From: Alistipes communis
Lineage (GTDB): Bacteria; Bacteroidota; Bacteroidia; Bacteroidales; Rikenellaceae
Length of the DNA stretch: 64,000 bases
Reading direction: 5' to 3'
NCBI RefSeq assembly: GCF_006542665.1
Contig: NZ_AP019735.1
Coordinates: 1,984,001-2,048,000, forward strand
In this document: in pieces, positions 50,223 through 58,823 of the stretch
Layout: every line of letters starts with the position of its first letter
Numbering within the stretch: the first letter of the stretch is position 1
Notes under the pieces: generated by a model
Told to the model about the DNA's origin: nothing
Databases searched by the model: none
What the model saw: only the letters and a program-made list of their open reading frames with translations
Program-made: the position numbers and the translations under genes

Positions 50223-51224
50223 TTACCGGTTTTTGAGCAGCCACTCGGCGATCTGCACGGCGTTGAGCGCCGCACCCTTGCGTATCTGGTCGCTCACGCA
50301 CCAGAACGCCAGTCCGTTGGGGTTGGTCACGTCGCGGCGGATACGCCCCACGTAGACGGGGTCTTTGCCGGCGATGAAGAGCGGCATCGGGTAGACCTTC
50401 TGCGCCGGATCGTCCATCACGACGATCCCCTCGGCCGCTTCGAACGCCGCGCGCGCCTCGTCGGGCGAGACGGGACGCTCCGTTTCGAGCCAGATGCTTT
50501 CGCTGTGGGCACGCATCACGGGTACGCGCACGCAGGTGGCCGACACCTCGATGTCGGAGTGCATGATCTTGCGCGTCTCGTGGTACATCTTCATCTCCTC
50601 CTTGGTGTAGTCGTTGTCGGTGAAGACGTCGATATGGGGGATGACGTTGTAGGCCAGCTGGTAGGCGAACTTCTCGACCTTCGGCTCACGGCCTTCGGCC
50701 AGGTCGGCGTATTGCCGTTCGAGTTCGGCCATCGCCTGCGCCCCTGCGCCGCTGGCCGACTGGTAAGTGGCCACGTGCACGCGGCGGATGTGCGACACGC
50801 GCTCGATGGCCTGCAACGCCACCACCATCTGAATGGTGGTGCAGTTGGGGTTGGCGATGATGCGGCGCGGAGCGTCGAGCGCGTCGCGTCCGTTGACTTC
50901 GGGCACGACCAGCGGTACGTCGGGCTCCATGCGGAAGGCGCTCGAATTGTCGATCATCAGCGTTCCGTGGCGGGTGATCGTCTCGGCGAATTCGCGCGAC
51001 GTGCCCGCTCCGGCCGACGTGAGGGCTATGTCCACGCCGCGGAAGTCGTCGTTGTGTCGCAGCAGCTTGACGGTGACGGGTTTCCCGCGGAACATATAGG
51101 TTTGTCCGGCGCTGCGTTCCGATCCGAACAGCAGCAGTTCGTCCACCGGCAGGGGACGCTCTTCGAGAATGCGCAGGAACTCCTGACCTACGGCGCCGCT
51201 CGCGCCGACGATTGCGATTTTCAT
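50223..51224 (-). CDS. asd: aspartate-semialdehyde dehydrogenase
   Basis: The 333-residue protein begins with the NADP-binding KIAIVGASGAVGQEFLRIL, has the active-site cysteine in ANPNCTTIQM (about residue 128), the YQSASGAGAQAM loop and the C-terminal GLAFWCVSDQIRKGAALNAV. It reduces aspartyl phosphate, the product of LysC (12 kb away), to the semialdehyde for lysine/DAP, threonine and methionine. No lysC or dapA is adjacent, so the pathway genes are dispersed. Confidence 0.95.
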   Translation of the reverse strand: MKIAIVGASGAVGQEFLRILEERPLPVDELLLFGSERSAGQTYMFRGKPVTVKLLRHNDDFRGVDIALTSAGAGTSREFAETITRHGTLMIDNSSAFRMEPDVPLVVPEVNGRDALDAPRRIIANPNCTTIQMVVALQAIERVSHIRRVHVATYQSASGAGAQAMAELERQYADLAEGREPKVEKFAYQLAYNVIPHIDVFTDNDYTKEEMKMYHETRKIMHSDIEVSATCVRVPVMRAHSESIWLETERPVSPDEARAAFEAAEGIVVMDDPAQKVYPMPLFIAGKDPVYVGRIRRDVTNPNGLAFWCVSDQIRKGAALNAVQIAEWLLKNR

Positions 51225-51358
51225 GGTCGATCTTCTTTAAGTGTGGTTGAACGCTTCGGGAGTCAAAAGGATGCCTCCCGCAGCAAAAGTAAGAAAATCC
51301 GCGCGATTTTCCGCCGTCCGCCGGATTTTTCGGCCCGCTGCGGCGGAAAACGGGCGTC

Positions 51359-51835
51359 TCAGAGCAGCAGTTCGTAGTCGACGACGTCCAGCCAGCGGCC
51401 GAATTTACGCCCCACCTGTTCGAAATGCGACACGCGGCGGAATCCGATGGATTCGAAGAGCCGGCGGCTCGGGTCGTTGTCCGCGGTGATGCAGGCGACC
51501 AGCGCATGGCACTCCGTCGTGCGGCATTCGGCGACGAGCCGCTCGACGAGCCGCCGGCCGATGCCGAGTCCCGTACTGTCGGGGGCGACATAGACGGTCA
51601 CCTCCTGCGTGTGCCGGTAGGCTGCACGTTCCTTCCAGTCGTGAGTATAGCCGAATCCGACGATCGCTCTCTCCCGTTCGCAGACGAGGCGGGCGGTTGC
51701 GCTCTCCAACCGCGACCGCATCTGTTCGGCATCGAGCGGTTCGGTCTCGAAACTGGCCGTGCTGTGCAGCACGTAGTGATTGTAGAGTGCTGCGACAGCT
51801 GCGGCGTCTTCGGGTTTCGGGGCGCGGATTGTCAT
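51359..51835 (-). CDS. GNAT acetyltransferase, phosphinothricin acetyltransferase-like
   Basis: The 158-residue protein starts at the ATG at 51835 (MTIRAPKPEDAAAVAALYNHYV). It has the acetyl-CoA loop GLGIGRRLVERLVAECR, the ITADNDPSRRLFESIGFRRV helix and a C-terminal GRKFGRWLDVVDYEL, which places it in the Pat/YncA branch. Members acetylate small amines such as phosphinothricin or methionine sulfone. The longer frame extending upstream overlaps the PBP1A gene antisense-free but lacks features, so I reject it. Confidence 0.85.
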   Translation of the reverse strand: MTIRAPKPEDAAAVAALYNHYVLHSTASFETEPLDAEQMRSRLESATARLVCERERAIVGFGYTHDWKERAAYRHTQEVTVYVAPDSTGLGIGRRLVERLVAECRTTECHALVACITADNDPSRRLFESIGFRRVSHFEQVGRKFGRWLDVVDYELLL

Positions 51836-51861
51836 GCTGCGGAATGTTGTCCGGGGCGGGA

Positions 51862-54261
51862 TCAGTCGAAGAATCCCTCTTCCTCCTCCGTGTACTGTGA
51901 CTGCTGCATCTCCTCCTCGCAGTCGTACTCCGTCACGCGGTCGGGGCGGCGGAACCGGTCCTGCTTGGAGATGCCGAGCGCCGGATTCTTGTAGACGGTC
52001 GAGAAGAATTCTCCCACGATCGGCAGGGCCATGATGCTGCCCTCGCCGCCGTAGGTCGGGTGTACCGACTGGTCTTCGCCGCCGACCCATGCACCCGCCA
52101 CCAGCTTTGGGGCCACGCACATGAACCACGCGTCGCGGTTGCGCTGCGAGGTGCCGGTCTTGCCGCCCAGCTGTGCGTCGCCCAGATCGAACTGCCATTT
52201 CAGCCGGCCGGCCGTTCCGTTCGTCACGACGCTTTGCAGCATCGTGAGCATCGTGTAGGCCGTGCGCTCCGATACGGCGTCCTGCGATTCGGGAATGAAG
52301 GTGGCGATCAGGTTGCCCTGCCGGTCTTCGATGCGCGTCACGAAGATCGGGTCGGTATGCACGCCGCCGTTGGCGAAGGTCGAGTAGGCGCTCACCATCT
52401 CGAAGACGCTCGATTCGGAGGTGCCCAGACAGAGCGCGTAGACCGGATCGATGAACGAGCGGATGCCCATGTTGTGGATGAAGTCGGCCACCGCCTCGGG
52501 CTGTTTGGCCTGCTTCATGATCCACGCCGAGTAGTTGTTTCGGCTGCGCGCCAACCCCCATTTCAGGGGGTGCATTTCGCCGTCGTAGACCACCTTGCTC
52601 GCCTCTTTGGGCGACCACGGCGTGCCGTTGCTCGTATCGATCGTCACCGGCAGGTTGGGCACCGGCGTGCAGGGCGTCAAACCGAGGTGGTCGATGGCGA
52701 ATGTATAGACGAAGGGTTTGATCGTCGAGCCGATCTGCCGCTTGCCCTGCTTGGCCATGTCGTATTTGAAATAGCGGAAGTTGGGGCCGCCGACGTAGGC
52801 CTTGACGCGGCCCGTCTGCGGTTCAATGGCGACGAATCCGGCGCGCATGATGCGTTTGTGGTGGAGGATCGAGTCGCGCGGCGAGAGGATCGTGTCGCGT
52901 TCGCCGCGGTAGGTGAAGACCCGCGTGGGGCAGGGCGTGCGGAAGATGCGGTCGATCTCGGCCTCGCTGCGCCCCTCCTCTTTGAGGGCGCGGTAGCGGT
53001 CGGAGTAGCGCATCGCCTGCCGCACGATCTTCTCGCGTTCTTCGGCCGACGTGTTCTGGAAGAGCACCTTGGTCGAACGGTACTGGGCGTCCATCTTGGG
53101 CTGGATGACCGTGCGCAATTGTTTGAGCATCGCCTCCTCGGCGTACTGCTGCATCGTGGAGTTGATCGTGGTATAGATTTTCAGCCCGTCCTTGTAGATG
53201 TTGTAGGGCGTGCCGTCGGCCTTCGTGTTCTTGTGGCACCAGCCGTAGATCGGGTTGTTCTCGTACTCCTTGACGGCCTGCTCGTAATCCCATTCGGTGT
53301 AGAAGTTGCGGCGCTTGGGGGGCCGGGCGTTCATCACCTGCCGCAGCATCTCGCGGAAGTAGGTCGCCTGCCCGTCGTTGTGCGAGACGGGGCGGTAGTT
53401 GAGCGTAATGGGCAGCGCCGAGAGCGAGTCGCGCTCGGCGTGCGTGATGGCGCCCGCTTCGGCCATGCGCGCGAGCACGAGGTTGCGACGGGCCATGGCG
53501 TTGTCGTAGTTGCGCACCGGCGAGTAGCGCGTCGGTGCGTTGACCACGCCTACGAGCACGGCGGCCTCCTGCAAGTTGAGCTGGTCGGGCGTTTTGTTGA
53601 AGAAGGTGTGCGCCGCCGACTTGATGCCGTAGGCGTTCGATCCGTACTCCACGATGTTGAGGTACATCGCGGCGATCTCCTCCTTGGTGTAGTTGTATTC
53701 GAGTTTGAGCGCCGTGATCCACTCCTTGAATTTCGCCAGCACGAGCTTGCCTTTGCGCAGCAGCGCGCTCTGGCGGCGTACCGTGTCGCGCGGGAAGAGG
53801 TTCTTGGCCAGCTGCTGCGTGATGGTCGATCCTCCGCCTGCCGAACGGTTCTGCAAGAGGATCGTCTTCACCCCTACGCGGATGAGCGACGGGATGTCGA
53901 TGCCCGAATGCGAGTCGAAGCGGGCGTCCTCGGTGGCGATGAGCGCCGCGACGATCGGCGGCACTTCGCGGCCGTTGATCGAGGTGCGGGTCACCGAGTC
54001 CGAGGCGAACAGCTCCTCGTACTGCACGTAGGAACGGTTCTGCACGAAGAAGGTTCCCAGCACCTTGCCGTCCTCGGAGTAGATTTCCGTGGCGATGTTG
54101 CTGCGCGGGTTCTCCAACTCTTCGAACGAGGGCATGCGCCCGAAGGCTCCCAGCGCCGTCAGGGTAAGCATCGCGGCCAGCAGTACGAAGGGTGTGAGGG
54201 CCGCATACCACAGCCATTTCACATAGTTGGGGGCAGGTGCGCCCTGCGTCTTCTTTTTCAC
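51862..54261 (-). CDS. mrcA: class A penicillin-binding protein (PBP1A-type)
   Basis: The 799-residue protein has one N-terminal membrane anchor (~15-40). The glycosyltransferase domain (GT51, ~70-270) shows ATEDARFDSHSGID with the catalytic glutamate, GGSTITQQLAKNLF and RKGKLVLAKFKEWITALKLE. The transpeptidase domain (~400-740) shows GSTIKPF with the acylated serine, SRNNYS and KTGTSQRN. The C-terminus is very acidic (EEEMQQSQYTEEEEGFFD). It polymerises and cross-links peptidoglycan. A -7 element TACCTTTG (54289-54296, minus) overlaps the end of the upstream gene. Confidence 0.95.
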   Translation of the reverse strand: MKKKTQGAPAPNYVKWLWYAALTPFVLLAAMLTLTALGAFGRMPSFEELENPRSNIATEIYSEDGKVLGTFFVQNRSYVQYEELFASDSVTRTSINGREVPPIVAALIATEDARFDSHSGIDIPSLIRVGVKTILLQNRSAGGGSTITQQLAKNLFPRDTVRRQSALLRKGKLVLAKFKEWITALKLEYNYTKEEIAAMYLNIVEYGSNAYGIKSAAHTFFNKTPDQLNLQEAAVLVGVVNAPTRYSPVRNYDNAMARRNLVLARMAEAGAITHAERDSLSALPITLNYRPVSHNDGQATYFREMLRQVMNARPPKRRNFYTEWDYEQAVKEYENNPIYGWCHKNTKADGTPYNIYKDGLKIYTTINSTMQQYAEEAMLKQLRTVIQPKMDAQYRSTKVLFQNTSAEEREKIVRQAMRYSDRYRALKEEGRSEAEIDRIFRTPCPTRVFTYRGERDTILSPRDSILHHKRIMRAGFVAIEPQTGRVKAYVGGPNFRYFKYDMAKQGKRQIGSTIKPFVYTFAIDHLGLTPCTPVPNLPVTIDTSNGTPWSPKEASKVVYDGEMHPLKWGLARSRNNYSAWIMKQAKQPEAVADFIHNMGIRSFIDPVYALCLGTSESSVFEMVSAYSTFANGGVHTDPIFVTRIEDRQGNLIATFIPESQDAVSERTAYTMLTMLQSVVTNGTAGRLKWQFDLGDAQLGGKTGTSQRNRDAWFMCVAPKLVAGAWVGGEDQSVHPTYGGEGSIMALPIVGEFFSTVYKNPALGISKQDRFRRPDRVTEYDCEEEMQQSQYTEEEEGFFD

Positions 54262-54288
54262 GTTGCGTCAGCGGTTTTTGTCGAGTGA

Positions 54289-54296
54289 CAAAGGTA
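54289..54296 (-). promoter_or_regulatory. -7 element for PBP1A
   Basis: Minus-strand TACCTTTG, 27 bp before the ATG, with a TTG about 18 bases upstream inside the end of the preceding gene. Confidence 0.5.
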
Positions 54297-54309
54297 CGAA
54301 TTTTTTGAT

Positions 54310-54750
54310 TTATTCAACGGCGTCGATTTTCATTGCGCCGTTTTCATCGACTATTTTCACGATTCGGCGCCCTTCCGTACCCATGTCGACGAAGTCCACC
54401 CGGTAGCGTCCGTCGCCCAGCGAGGCTACCTCTCTTATCTCCGACACGTCGTCCGGCCCGTCCTGCGCACCGGTGCGGAATAGCCATACCGCATACCCTT
54501 CGCCGTCGTAGCCGTAATCGGCCCGCAGTTTTCGGAGCAGACGCTGCGTACAGCATTTTTCCAGAATCGGGCCGCACGCGGCATTCCCGAAGACGCAGTT
54601 CATATAGAAATGCCGGATGAAGCGTTCGGCTTCGTTCGCGGCGGGGGCGGTCGTTTGCGGCGTTTCGCCGGCCGGCAGGTTCCGTGCCGACAGGGGCGGC
54701 AGGGCGCTGCCGGCACAGAGCGCGAATAGCAGCGGGAGGATTCTTTTCAT
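54310..54750 (-). CDS. secreted DUF3828-like protein
   Basis: The 146-residue protein has a signal peptide (MKRILPLLFALCAGSALPPL, cut before ARN or after). The mature part, ERFIRHFYMNCVFGNAACG and then LEKCCTQRLLRKLRADYGYDG with WLFRTGAQDGPDD, resembles NTF2-like DUF3828 proteins, which are periplasmic and of unknown function. Three cysteines could form a disulfide. It follows the 972-residue gene by 33 bp; that gap is an 11 bp tandem repeat. Confidence 0.65.
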   Translation of the reverse strand: MKRILPLLFALCAGSALPPLSARNLPAGETPQTTAPAANEAERFIRHFYMNCVFGNAACGPILEKCCTQRLLRKLRADYGYDGEGYAVWLFRTGAQDGPDDVSEIREVASLGDGRYRVDFVDMGTEGRRIVKIVDENGAMKIDAVE

Positions 54751-54753
54751 GTC

Positions 54754-54786
54754 CGGTTCGGTTTCGGTTCGGTTTCGGTTCGGTTA
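54754..54786. repeat. three tandem 11 bp repeats between two genes
   Basis: CGGTTCGGTTT occurs three times in a row (last base differs). The repeat includes the stop codon of the upstream minus-strand gene and occupies the ribosome-binding region of the downstream one. Confidence 0.8.
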
Positions 54787-57702
54787 GAACGGCAGTCCCA
54801 GCGAGGCCGACCACCACAGACCGCCCTTGCTCGGCGCGTAGAACGACAGCCGCAGCGTCGAGGTGGCCGACGCGGGCTGGCGGAAAACGTTGAAGTCGAC
54901 GTAGAGGTCGCCGCCGAAGGAGTGGATGCGCCGCGTCTCGGTACGTCCTTTCCGGTAGTCGAAGGCGTCGAACTGCCCGTAGTCGGCGCCGAGGTTCAGC
55001 CGGATGCGCTTGAAGTAGAGCACCGAGGGGATGCCCCCTTCGGGATACCACACGGGCAGCTGGTAGTCGAGCGACGCGGCGAAGTAGTTGCGGCTGTTGA
55101 TGTCGTTCGAGTCGAAGCCGCGCGGGATCAGCCGCGCCGACTTGTAGGAAAGGAACGACTCGCCCGCCGGGTTTTTGAACCCGCCGATCGAGGTCTGGTA
55201 GGTGGCGGCCGCCGTCAGCGAGTTGTGCGGCGCGAAGCCCGGCGTGTAGAGCTTGCCGTAGACCGAGATAAGGTCGCTGAAATGGTCGTTGGTGGGGTTG
55301 AGCGCATAGGAAGCGCTCAGCACGTAGCCGCGCGGTGTTATGAAGTCGCGGTGGGCGAGCTGCACGGAGTTCGAATAGCCGATGCCGAAGGTGAGCTTGT
55401 GCAGCCCTTCGCGGTAGCCGATGTGCTGGAGATTGGTGAAGCTGTGCGTCGCCTCGTCGTAGGTGAGTTTCCCGACGTTGGCCACCAGCCCGTTCGAAAA
55501 GTTCCATGCGGCCGAGAGGCTCAGCATGCGGGTGCGGTAACCTGCGGCGAAGACCAGCGGCAGCGTGGCGCCCGCCGAGAGCGAGTAGTATTTGTCCGGG
55601 ATAGGCTGCGGCTGGGCCTGTCCCGCCGCATAGATCACCTGATTGCCGCCGTAGGTGCCGGCTGCTTCCAGTTCGACGCCCAGCCCGTTGTAACGCAGGC
55701 TGCCCTTGACGACCGACCCTTCGGCGTGGTTCCACGCATAGGCGAGGTAGCTCTCGGCCGACGAGAGGAGGTTTTGCGAGACGAGCGTCACGCCCAACTG
55801 CACGTCGATGTCGTGTTCGTCGATGATCTTGAAGGGGTTGACGGCCACGGGCATCCAGCTGTGCACCTTGAACAGGTGCAGCGGCCGCGAGTAGCGGCGC
55901 GCGCGGTGGCGTGCGGCCGACGAGACGGAGTCGGCCGCCGTGAAACGCACCGTGTCGAGATTCGCCACGGGCCATTTGCGGCGCGGCGGATTGACGACGT
56001 TGCGCGGCAGGCGCGACGGCCGCACGGGGCGTAGCGTGTCGATCGGCTGCCGTGCGGCGTGGTAGCCTTCGGCGTCGTAGGTGGTCATCAGCACGTTGCC
56101 CTCGCCGTCGGCCGACGGCGAGAACGAGCCGTAGGTCGAGGTCGAGAGCCGGTACTGGCGCCCCGTGGCCAGGTCGTAGCAATGCACCTCGTCGTAGCCC
56201 GAAGCGATCGATCCGAAATAGAGCCGCCCGTCGCGGGCCGTGAGGTCGCTCAGCGTGATGTAGGCCCCTTCGGTCAGATGAGTGGCCGTCCCGTCGGGTT
56301 CGATGCGGCCGAGCCACATGCCCGAATCGTCGGTGGCCAGGAAGTAGAGCCGCGCGGTGCGGTCGTCCCACGCCAGTCCGTGCAGTTCGGTCTGCGCCGG
56401 AGCCTCCCAGTGTTGCACACCCGCCTCGCCCGTGACGGCGAAACGCCCGTCGGGCGAGTATTCGACCCATGCCAGCCCGCGGTCGGTCGGCGTGGGGTAG
56501 AGCGCATGGCGCCGCCCGCGCACGGCTTTGGGCTTGCCGCGGTCGAGATCCATGTAGCAGAGCTGCGAGTTGACCCGCTGCTCGAAGAGCGTCGAACGCC
56601 GGTACTCCGTCCACCAGACCCGCCCGTCGGCGTAGGCCGGCCGCGTGGAGACGCTGCCCGTGTAGGCCACGGCGCGTTCGCGTCCCGACTCCGTGTCGAT
56701 CGTAACGAAGCGCGTCGGGCGGTCGTAGTCGGTTTTGAGCGCGAGGACCCGCTGCGCGTCGACGGCCAGCGGAAAGGCGTAGGTCGTGTAGCTCTCCACC
56801 GGCTCCGCCGAGAGATAGCGCGACGAATTGCGCCGGGCGGGCAGGGCGTTCCAGTAGTAGTTCAGCCCGTCGAACGTCTCGGCGAAGAGCGTACCCACGT
56901 CGGTGCGATAGAATTTTTTCAGCGCGATCGAGGTGGTGAAGATCATGTAGGGGTTGCGGGCCCCGTACCACGCTACCTTGTCCCAGATGTTCTCGCGGTA
57001 GCGCGTGTCGGCGTAGGCAGCGATCTGGTAGCCCAGGTGGTAGTGATCGGGCACGTTGGTGCGGTACGAGCCGCAGAACCAGCGGTCGATGTTGCGGCGG
57101 CTGCGCACGGCGTCGCCGAGGGCGCGGTACTCCATGGTGAACGACGGTTGCAGCGCACGGCCGAACGACGACATCTGCGTCTCCATCTGCACGGCGTCGC
57201 CTTCGATGAGCCAGATGGGCAGCAGCAGCAGCCCCACGGTCGAACCCTGCTGTCCGAGCACGTAGCTCAATCCCTTGATGACGCCGCGGTTGAGGTTGTT
57301 GTACTGCACGGCGTGGCGGTATTCGTGCGCCACGAGCTGCTTGTACCACGGCATCGAGTAGCTGTCGATCGCGGGCGAGGTGAGGAACTCCACGCGCTTG
57401 GGCAGCCACATCACCAGCCCGTTCGAGCGGAAGTTCTCGGGGTGCATGACGAACGGGATTTTCAACGGCCCGTGGCGGAATCCGTAGCCGATCGAGGGCC
57501 GCGCGGCTTCGATGAAATGGAGCGTGCGCCGTGCGATCGCGCCGGCCGTGTCGGGGAAGATGACCTGCACGTCGGGGGTGCGGATCGTCCGCCAGCGCAG
57601 CGAGGCGGCGTCGGCCCCCCAGCTGTAATATTGCGCCCGCGCGACGGTCGCGGCGAGCAGCAGCGCTGCCACGAGCAGCGTATGTCGGATGGTGCGTGTC
57701 AA
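54784..57702 (-). CDS. outer-membrane protein combining a metallopeptidase-like head, a propeller and a C-terminal beta barrel
   Basis: The 972-residue protein has a signal peptide (cut after ATVARA). Residues ~30-300 look like a gluzincin peptidase: HEYRH at 126-130 followed by a possible third ligand in LIEGDA (Glu167). Residues ~310-580 contain short repeats typical of a beta propeller (TRFVTIDTESGRERAVAYTG; LAWVEYSPDGRFAVTGEAG; GNVLMTTYDAEGYH). The last ~370 residues read as alternating outer-membrane strands (KLTFGIGYSNSVQLAHRDF) ending in LRLSFYAPSKG with WWSASLGLPF, whose final Phe is the BamA recognition residue. This head-propeller-barrel order is known to me only from uncharacterised Bacteroidota proteins. 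Substrate and activity are not shown. Confidence 0.72.
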   Translation of the reverse strand: MTRTIRHTLLVAALLLAATVARAQYYSWGADAASLRWRTIRTPDVQVIFPDTAGAIARRTLHFIEAARPSIGYGFRHGPLKIPFVMHPENFRSNGLVMWLPKRVEFLTSPAIDSYSMPWYKQLVAHEYRHAVQYNNLNRGVIKGLSYVLGQQGSTVGLLLLPIWLIEGDAVQMETQMSSFGRALQPSFTMEYRALGDAVRSRRNIDRWFCGSYRTNVPDHYHLGYQIAAYADTRYRENIWDKVAWYGARNPYMIFTTSIALKKFYRTDVGTLFAETFDGLNYYWNALPARRNSSRYLSAEPVESYTTYAFPLAVDAQRVLALKTDYDRPTRFVTIDTESGRERAVAYTGSVSTRPAYADGRVWWTEYRRSTLFEQRVNSQLCYMDLDRGKPKAVRGRRHALYPTPTDRGLAWVEYSPDGRFAVTGEAGVQHWEAPAQTELHGLAWDDRTARLYFLATDDSGMWLGRIEPDGTATHLTEGAYITLSDLTARDGRLYFGSIASGYDEVHCYDLATGRQYRLSTSTYGSFSPSADGEGNVLMTTYDAEGYHAARQPIDTLRPVRPSRLPRNVVNPPRRKWPVANLDTVRFTAADSVSSAARHRARRYSRPLHLFKVHSWMPVAVNPFKIIDEHDIDVQLGVTLVSQNLLSSAESYLAYAWNHAEGSVVKGSLRYNGLGVELEAAGTYGGNQVIYAAGQAQPQPIPDKYYSLSAGATLPLVFAAGYRTRMLSLSAAWNFSNGLVANVGKLTYDEATHSFTNLQHIGYREGLHKLTFGIGYSNSVQLAHRDFITPRGYVLSASYALNPTNDHFSDLISVYGKLYTPGFAPHNSLTAAATYQTSIGGFKNPAGESFLSYKSARLIPRGFDSNDINSRNYFAASLDYQLPVWYPEGGIPSVLYFKRIRLNLGADYGQFDAFDYRKGRTETRRIHSFGGDLYVDFNVFRQPASATSTLRLSFYAPSKGGLWWSASLGLPF

Positions 57703-57874
57703 CAGGTTTGTTTTTAAGTGGTTGTCCCGATTCGCCTTGCGGGGCTGCGGTCTGCGTCATGCGGACGAAGCGAATCTCCGTCGCCGGAGGTTGCGGGTGG
57801 TGCGATCCGGCGGATCGCACGGATTTTAGCCGGTGCGGTTCGGTTCGGGCCGGTCGTCTGGTTTGCGATCCGTG
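57703..57874. other. intergenic spacer with hairpin
   Basis: A perfect 9 bp hairpin (GTGCGATCC/GGATCGCAC, 57800-57820) lies downstream of the SUI1 gene on the minus strand, without a T-run. Nothing else is supported. Confidence 0.45.
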
Positions 57875-58246
57875 TCATCCTCCCGCCTTCTTGCAGCCGT
57901 AGCCCGCACGCAGCAGGATCTCGACGATGCGGTCGCGGTGGTCGCCCTGGACGATGATCTCGCCCTCCTTGACCGACCCGCCGACGCCGCAGCGCTGTTT
58001 GAGCATCCGCCCCAGCGCCTCCAAGTCGGCCGCCGTGCCGCGGAATCCCCGCACGAGCGTCACCACCCTGCCGGCACGCTGCTTGCGGTCGAGCCATACG
58101 CGCAGCGTCTGTTTGTCGGGCGGCAGGGTTTCTGGCTCTTCCACCTCGTCGGTGGTGTATCGGAAGTCGGGATCGGTCGAATAGACCATTCCCAACCGCG
58201 ATTTCCAATCGTTAGCGTCGTGCTGTTTCATGTCGTTGAATTTCAT
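57875..58246 (-). CDS. SUI1/eIF1-like translation factor (YciH family)
   Basis: The protein is 123 residues from the first ATG or 118 from Met6 (MKQHDANDWKSRLG, 58231); both are plausible and the second matches relatives better. The C-terminal two thirds form the SUI1 domain: RVVTLVRGFRGTAADLEALG with RMLKQRCGVGGSVKEGEIIVQG and DHRDRIVEILLRAGYGCKK. Bacterial homologues act on start-codon fidelity, though their cellular role is poorly known. Triple tandem repeats begin 12 bp upstream of the start. Confidence 0.9.
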   Translation of the reverse strand: MKFNDMKQHDANDWKSRLGMVYSTDPDFRYTTDEVEEPETLPPDKQTLRVWLDRKQRAGRVVTLVRGFRGTAADLEALGRMLKQRCGVGGSVKEGEIIVQGDHRDRIVEILLRAGYGCKKAGG

Positions 58247-58257
58247 TCGTCCATTTT

Positions 58258-58470
58258 TCGCCTCGGCATAGCTCGGACACCCGTTCGGCTCTGCACTCGG
58301 CTTAACGAAATGGTTGGATTTCTTTCTTCCATTTCTCGCCTCGGCATAGCCCGAACTTCGTTCGGCTCTGCATTCGGCTTAACGAAATGGTTCGTTTTCA
58401 ACAGTCGTTTTCTCGCCATGGCATAGCTCGCGCAAGCGCGGCTCTGCCCATTTGGCTTAGCGAAAACGTT
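58258..58470. repeat. three tandem ~78 bp repeats upstream of the SUI1 gene
   Basis: Units begin with TCGCC(T/A)(C/T)GGCATAGC at 58258, 58336 and 58413 and end with CGAAA(T/A)(G/C)GTT at 58315, 58392 and 58470. Units 1 and 2 are about 80% identical; unit 3 is more diverged. Each has a variable centre that forms its own small dyad (CGTTCGG..., CGCGCAAGCGCG). The plan resembles the CTCGGCATA...CTTCTGCC repeat at 35.2-35.4 kb. Confidence 0.65.
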
Positions 58471-58650
58471 CGTTTTCGTCGGTTCGTTTCCGTTGTTCGG
58501 GGCGTGTCGTCGCGCCAGCCGCGCATAGCCGCTTCGCGGACTTCGACAATCCCTCCCCTCTGTCCCCTTCCTTTGAAAAGGGCGGGGCTTTTTCGGTGTC
58601 GGATTCGTTCGTTTTCGTCGGTTCGTTTCCGCGGTTCGGGGCGTGTCATC
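58470..58650. repeat. 41 bp direct repeat flanking an inverted copy of the 38 kb hairpin repeat
   Basis: GTTCGTTTTCGTCGGTTCG and the bases after it up to GGGGCGTGTC recur at about 58469-58508 and 58610-58650. Between them, 58520-58590 is the reverse complement of 37953-38024 over about 70 bases with roughly a dozen differences, including a hairpin with G/C-rich arms. Confidence 0.65.
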
Positions 58651-58784
58651 GTCGTCCGCCGCGGGGCCCGTTCTTCCGCAGGCGGGATTCGCCGCCCTCC
58701 GGCCTTCCCTTCTCCGGTTTTGTCGGAAACGGTCGCGGGTTTGTCCTCTATCTCCGATCCGAACGTCTTTTCGGGCGGTTTTGT

Positions 58785-58815
58785 TTTGTGCAAAAGTAAT
58801 AAAATATTATCTTTG
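58785..58815 (+). promoter_or_regulatory. promoter of the DUF4435 gene
   Basis: TTTG (58785-58788), 19 bases, TATCTTTG (58808-58815). The ATG at 58824 starts only 8 nt after the -7 element, so the mRNA would have almost no leader. Confidence 0.7.
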
Positions 58816-58823
58816 GCCACAGT

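Noticed and set aside
51836..52618. Upstream extension of the GNAT frame
   Set aside because: It runs through the PBP1A gene in another phase and adds no recognisable domain; the acetyltransferase begins at 51835.
52060..54288. A 742-codon antisense frame over PBP1A
   Set aside because: Val/Arg/His-rich shadow with no features; PBP1A motifs are intact on the other strand.
54344..57820. A 1158-codon frame parallel to the barrel-protein gene
   Set aside because: Arg/Ala/Pro-rich out-of-frame translation that spans two real genes and an intergenic repeat; no family match by eye.
58258..58470. Possible CRISPR array
   Set aside because: Only three units of ~78 bp that are similar over most of their length, with no unique spacers, no ~30 bp exact repeats and no cas genes nearby.
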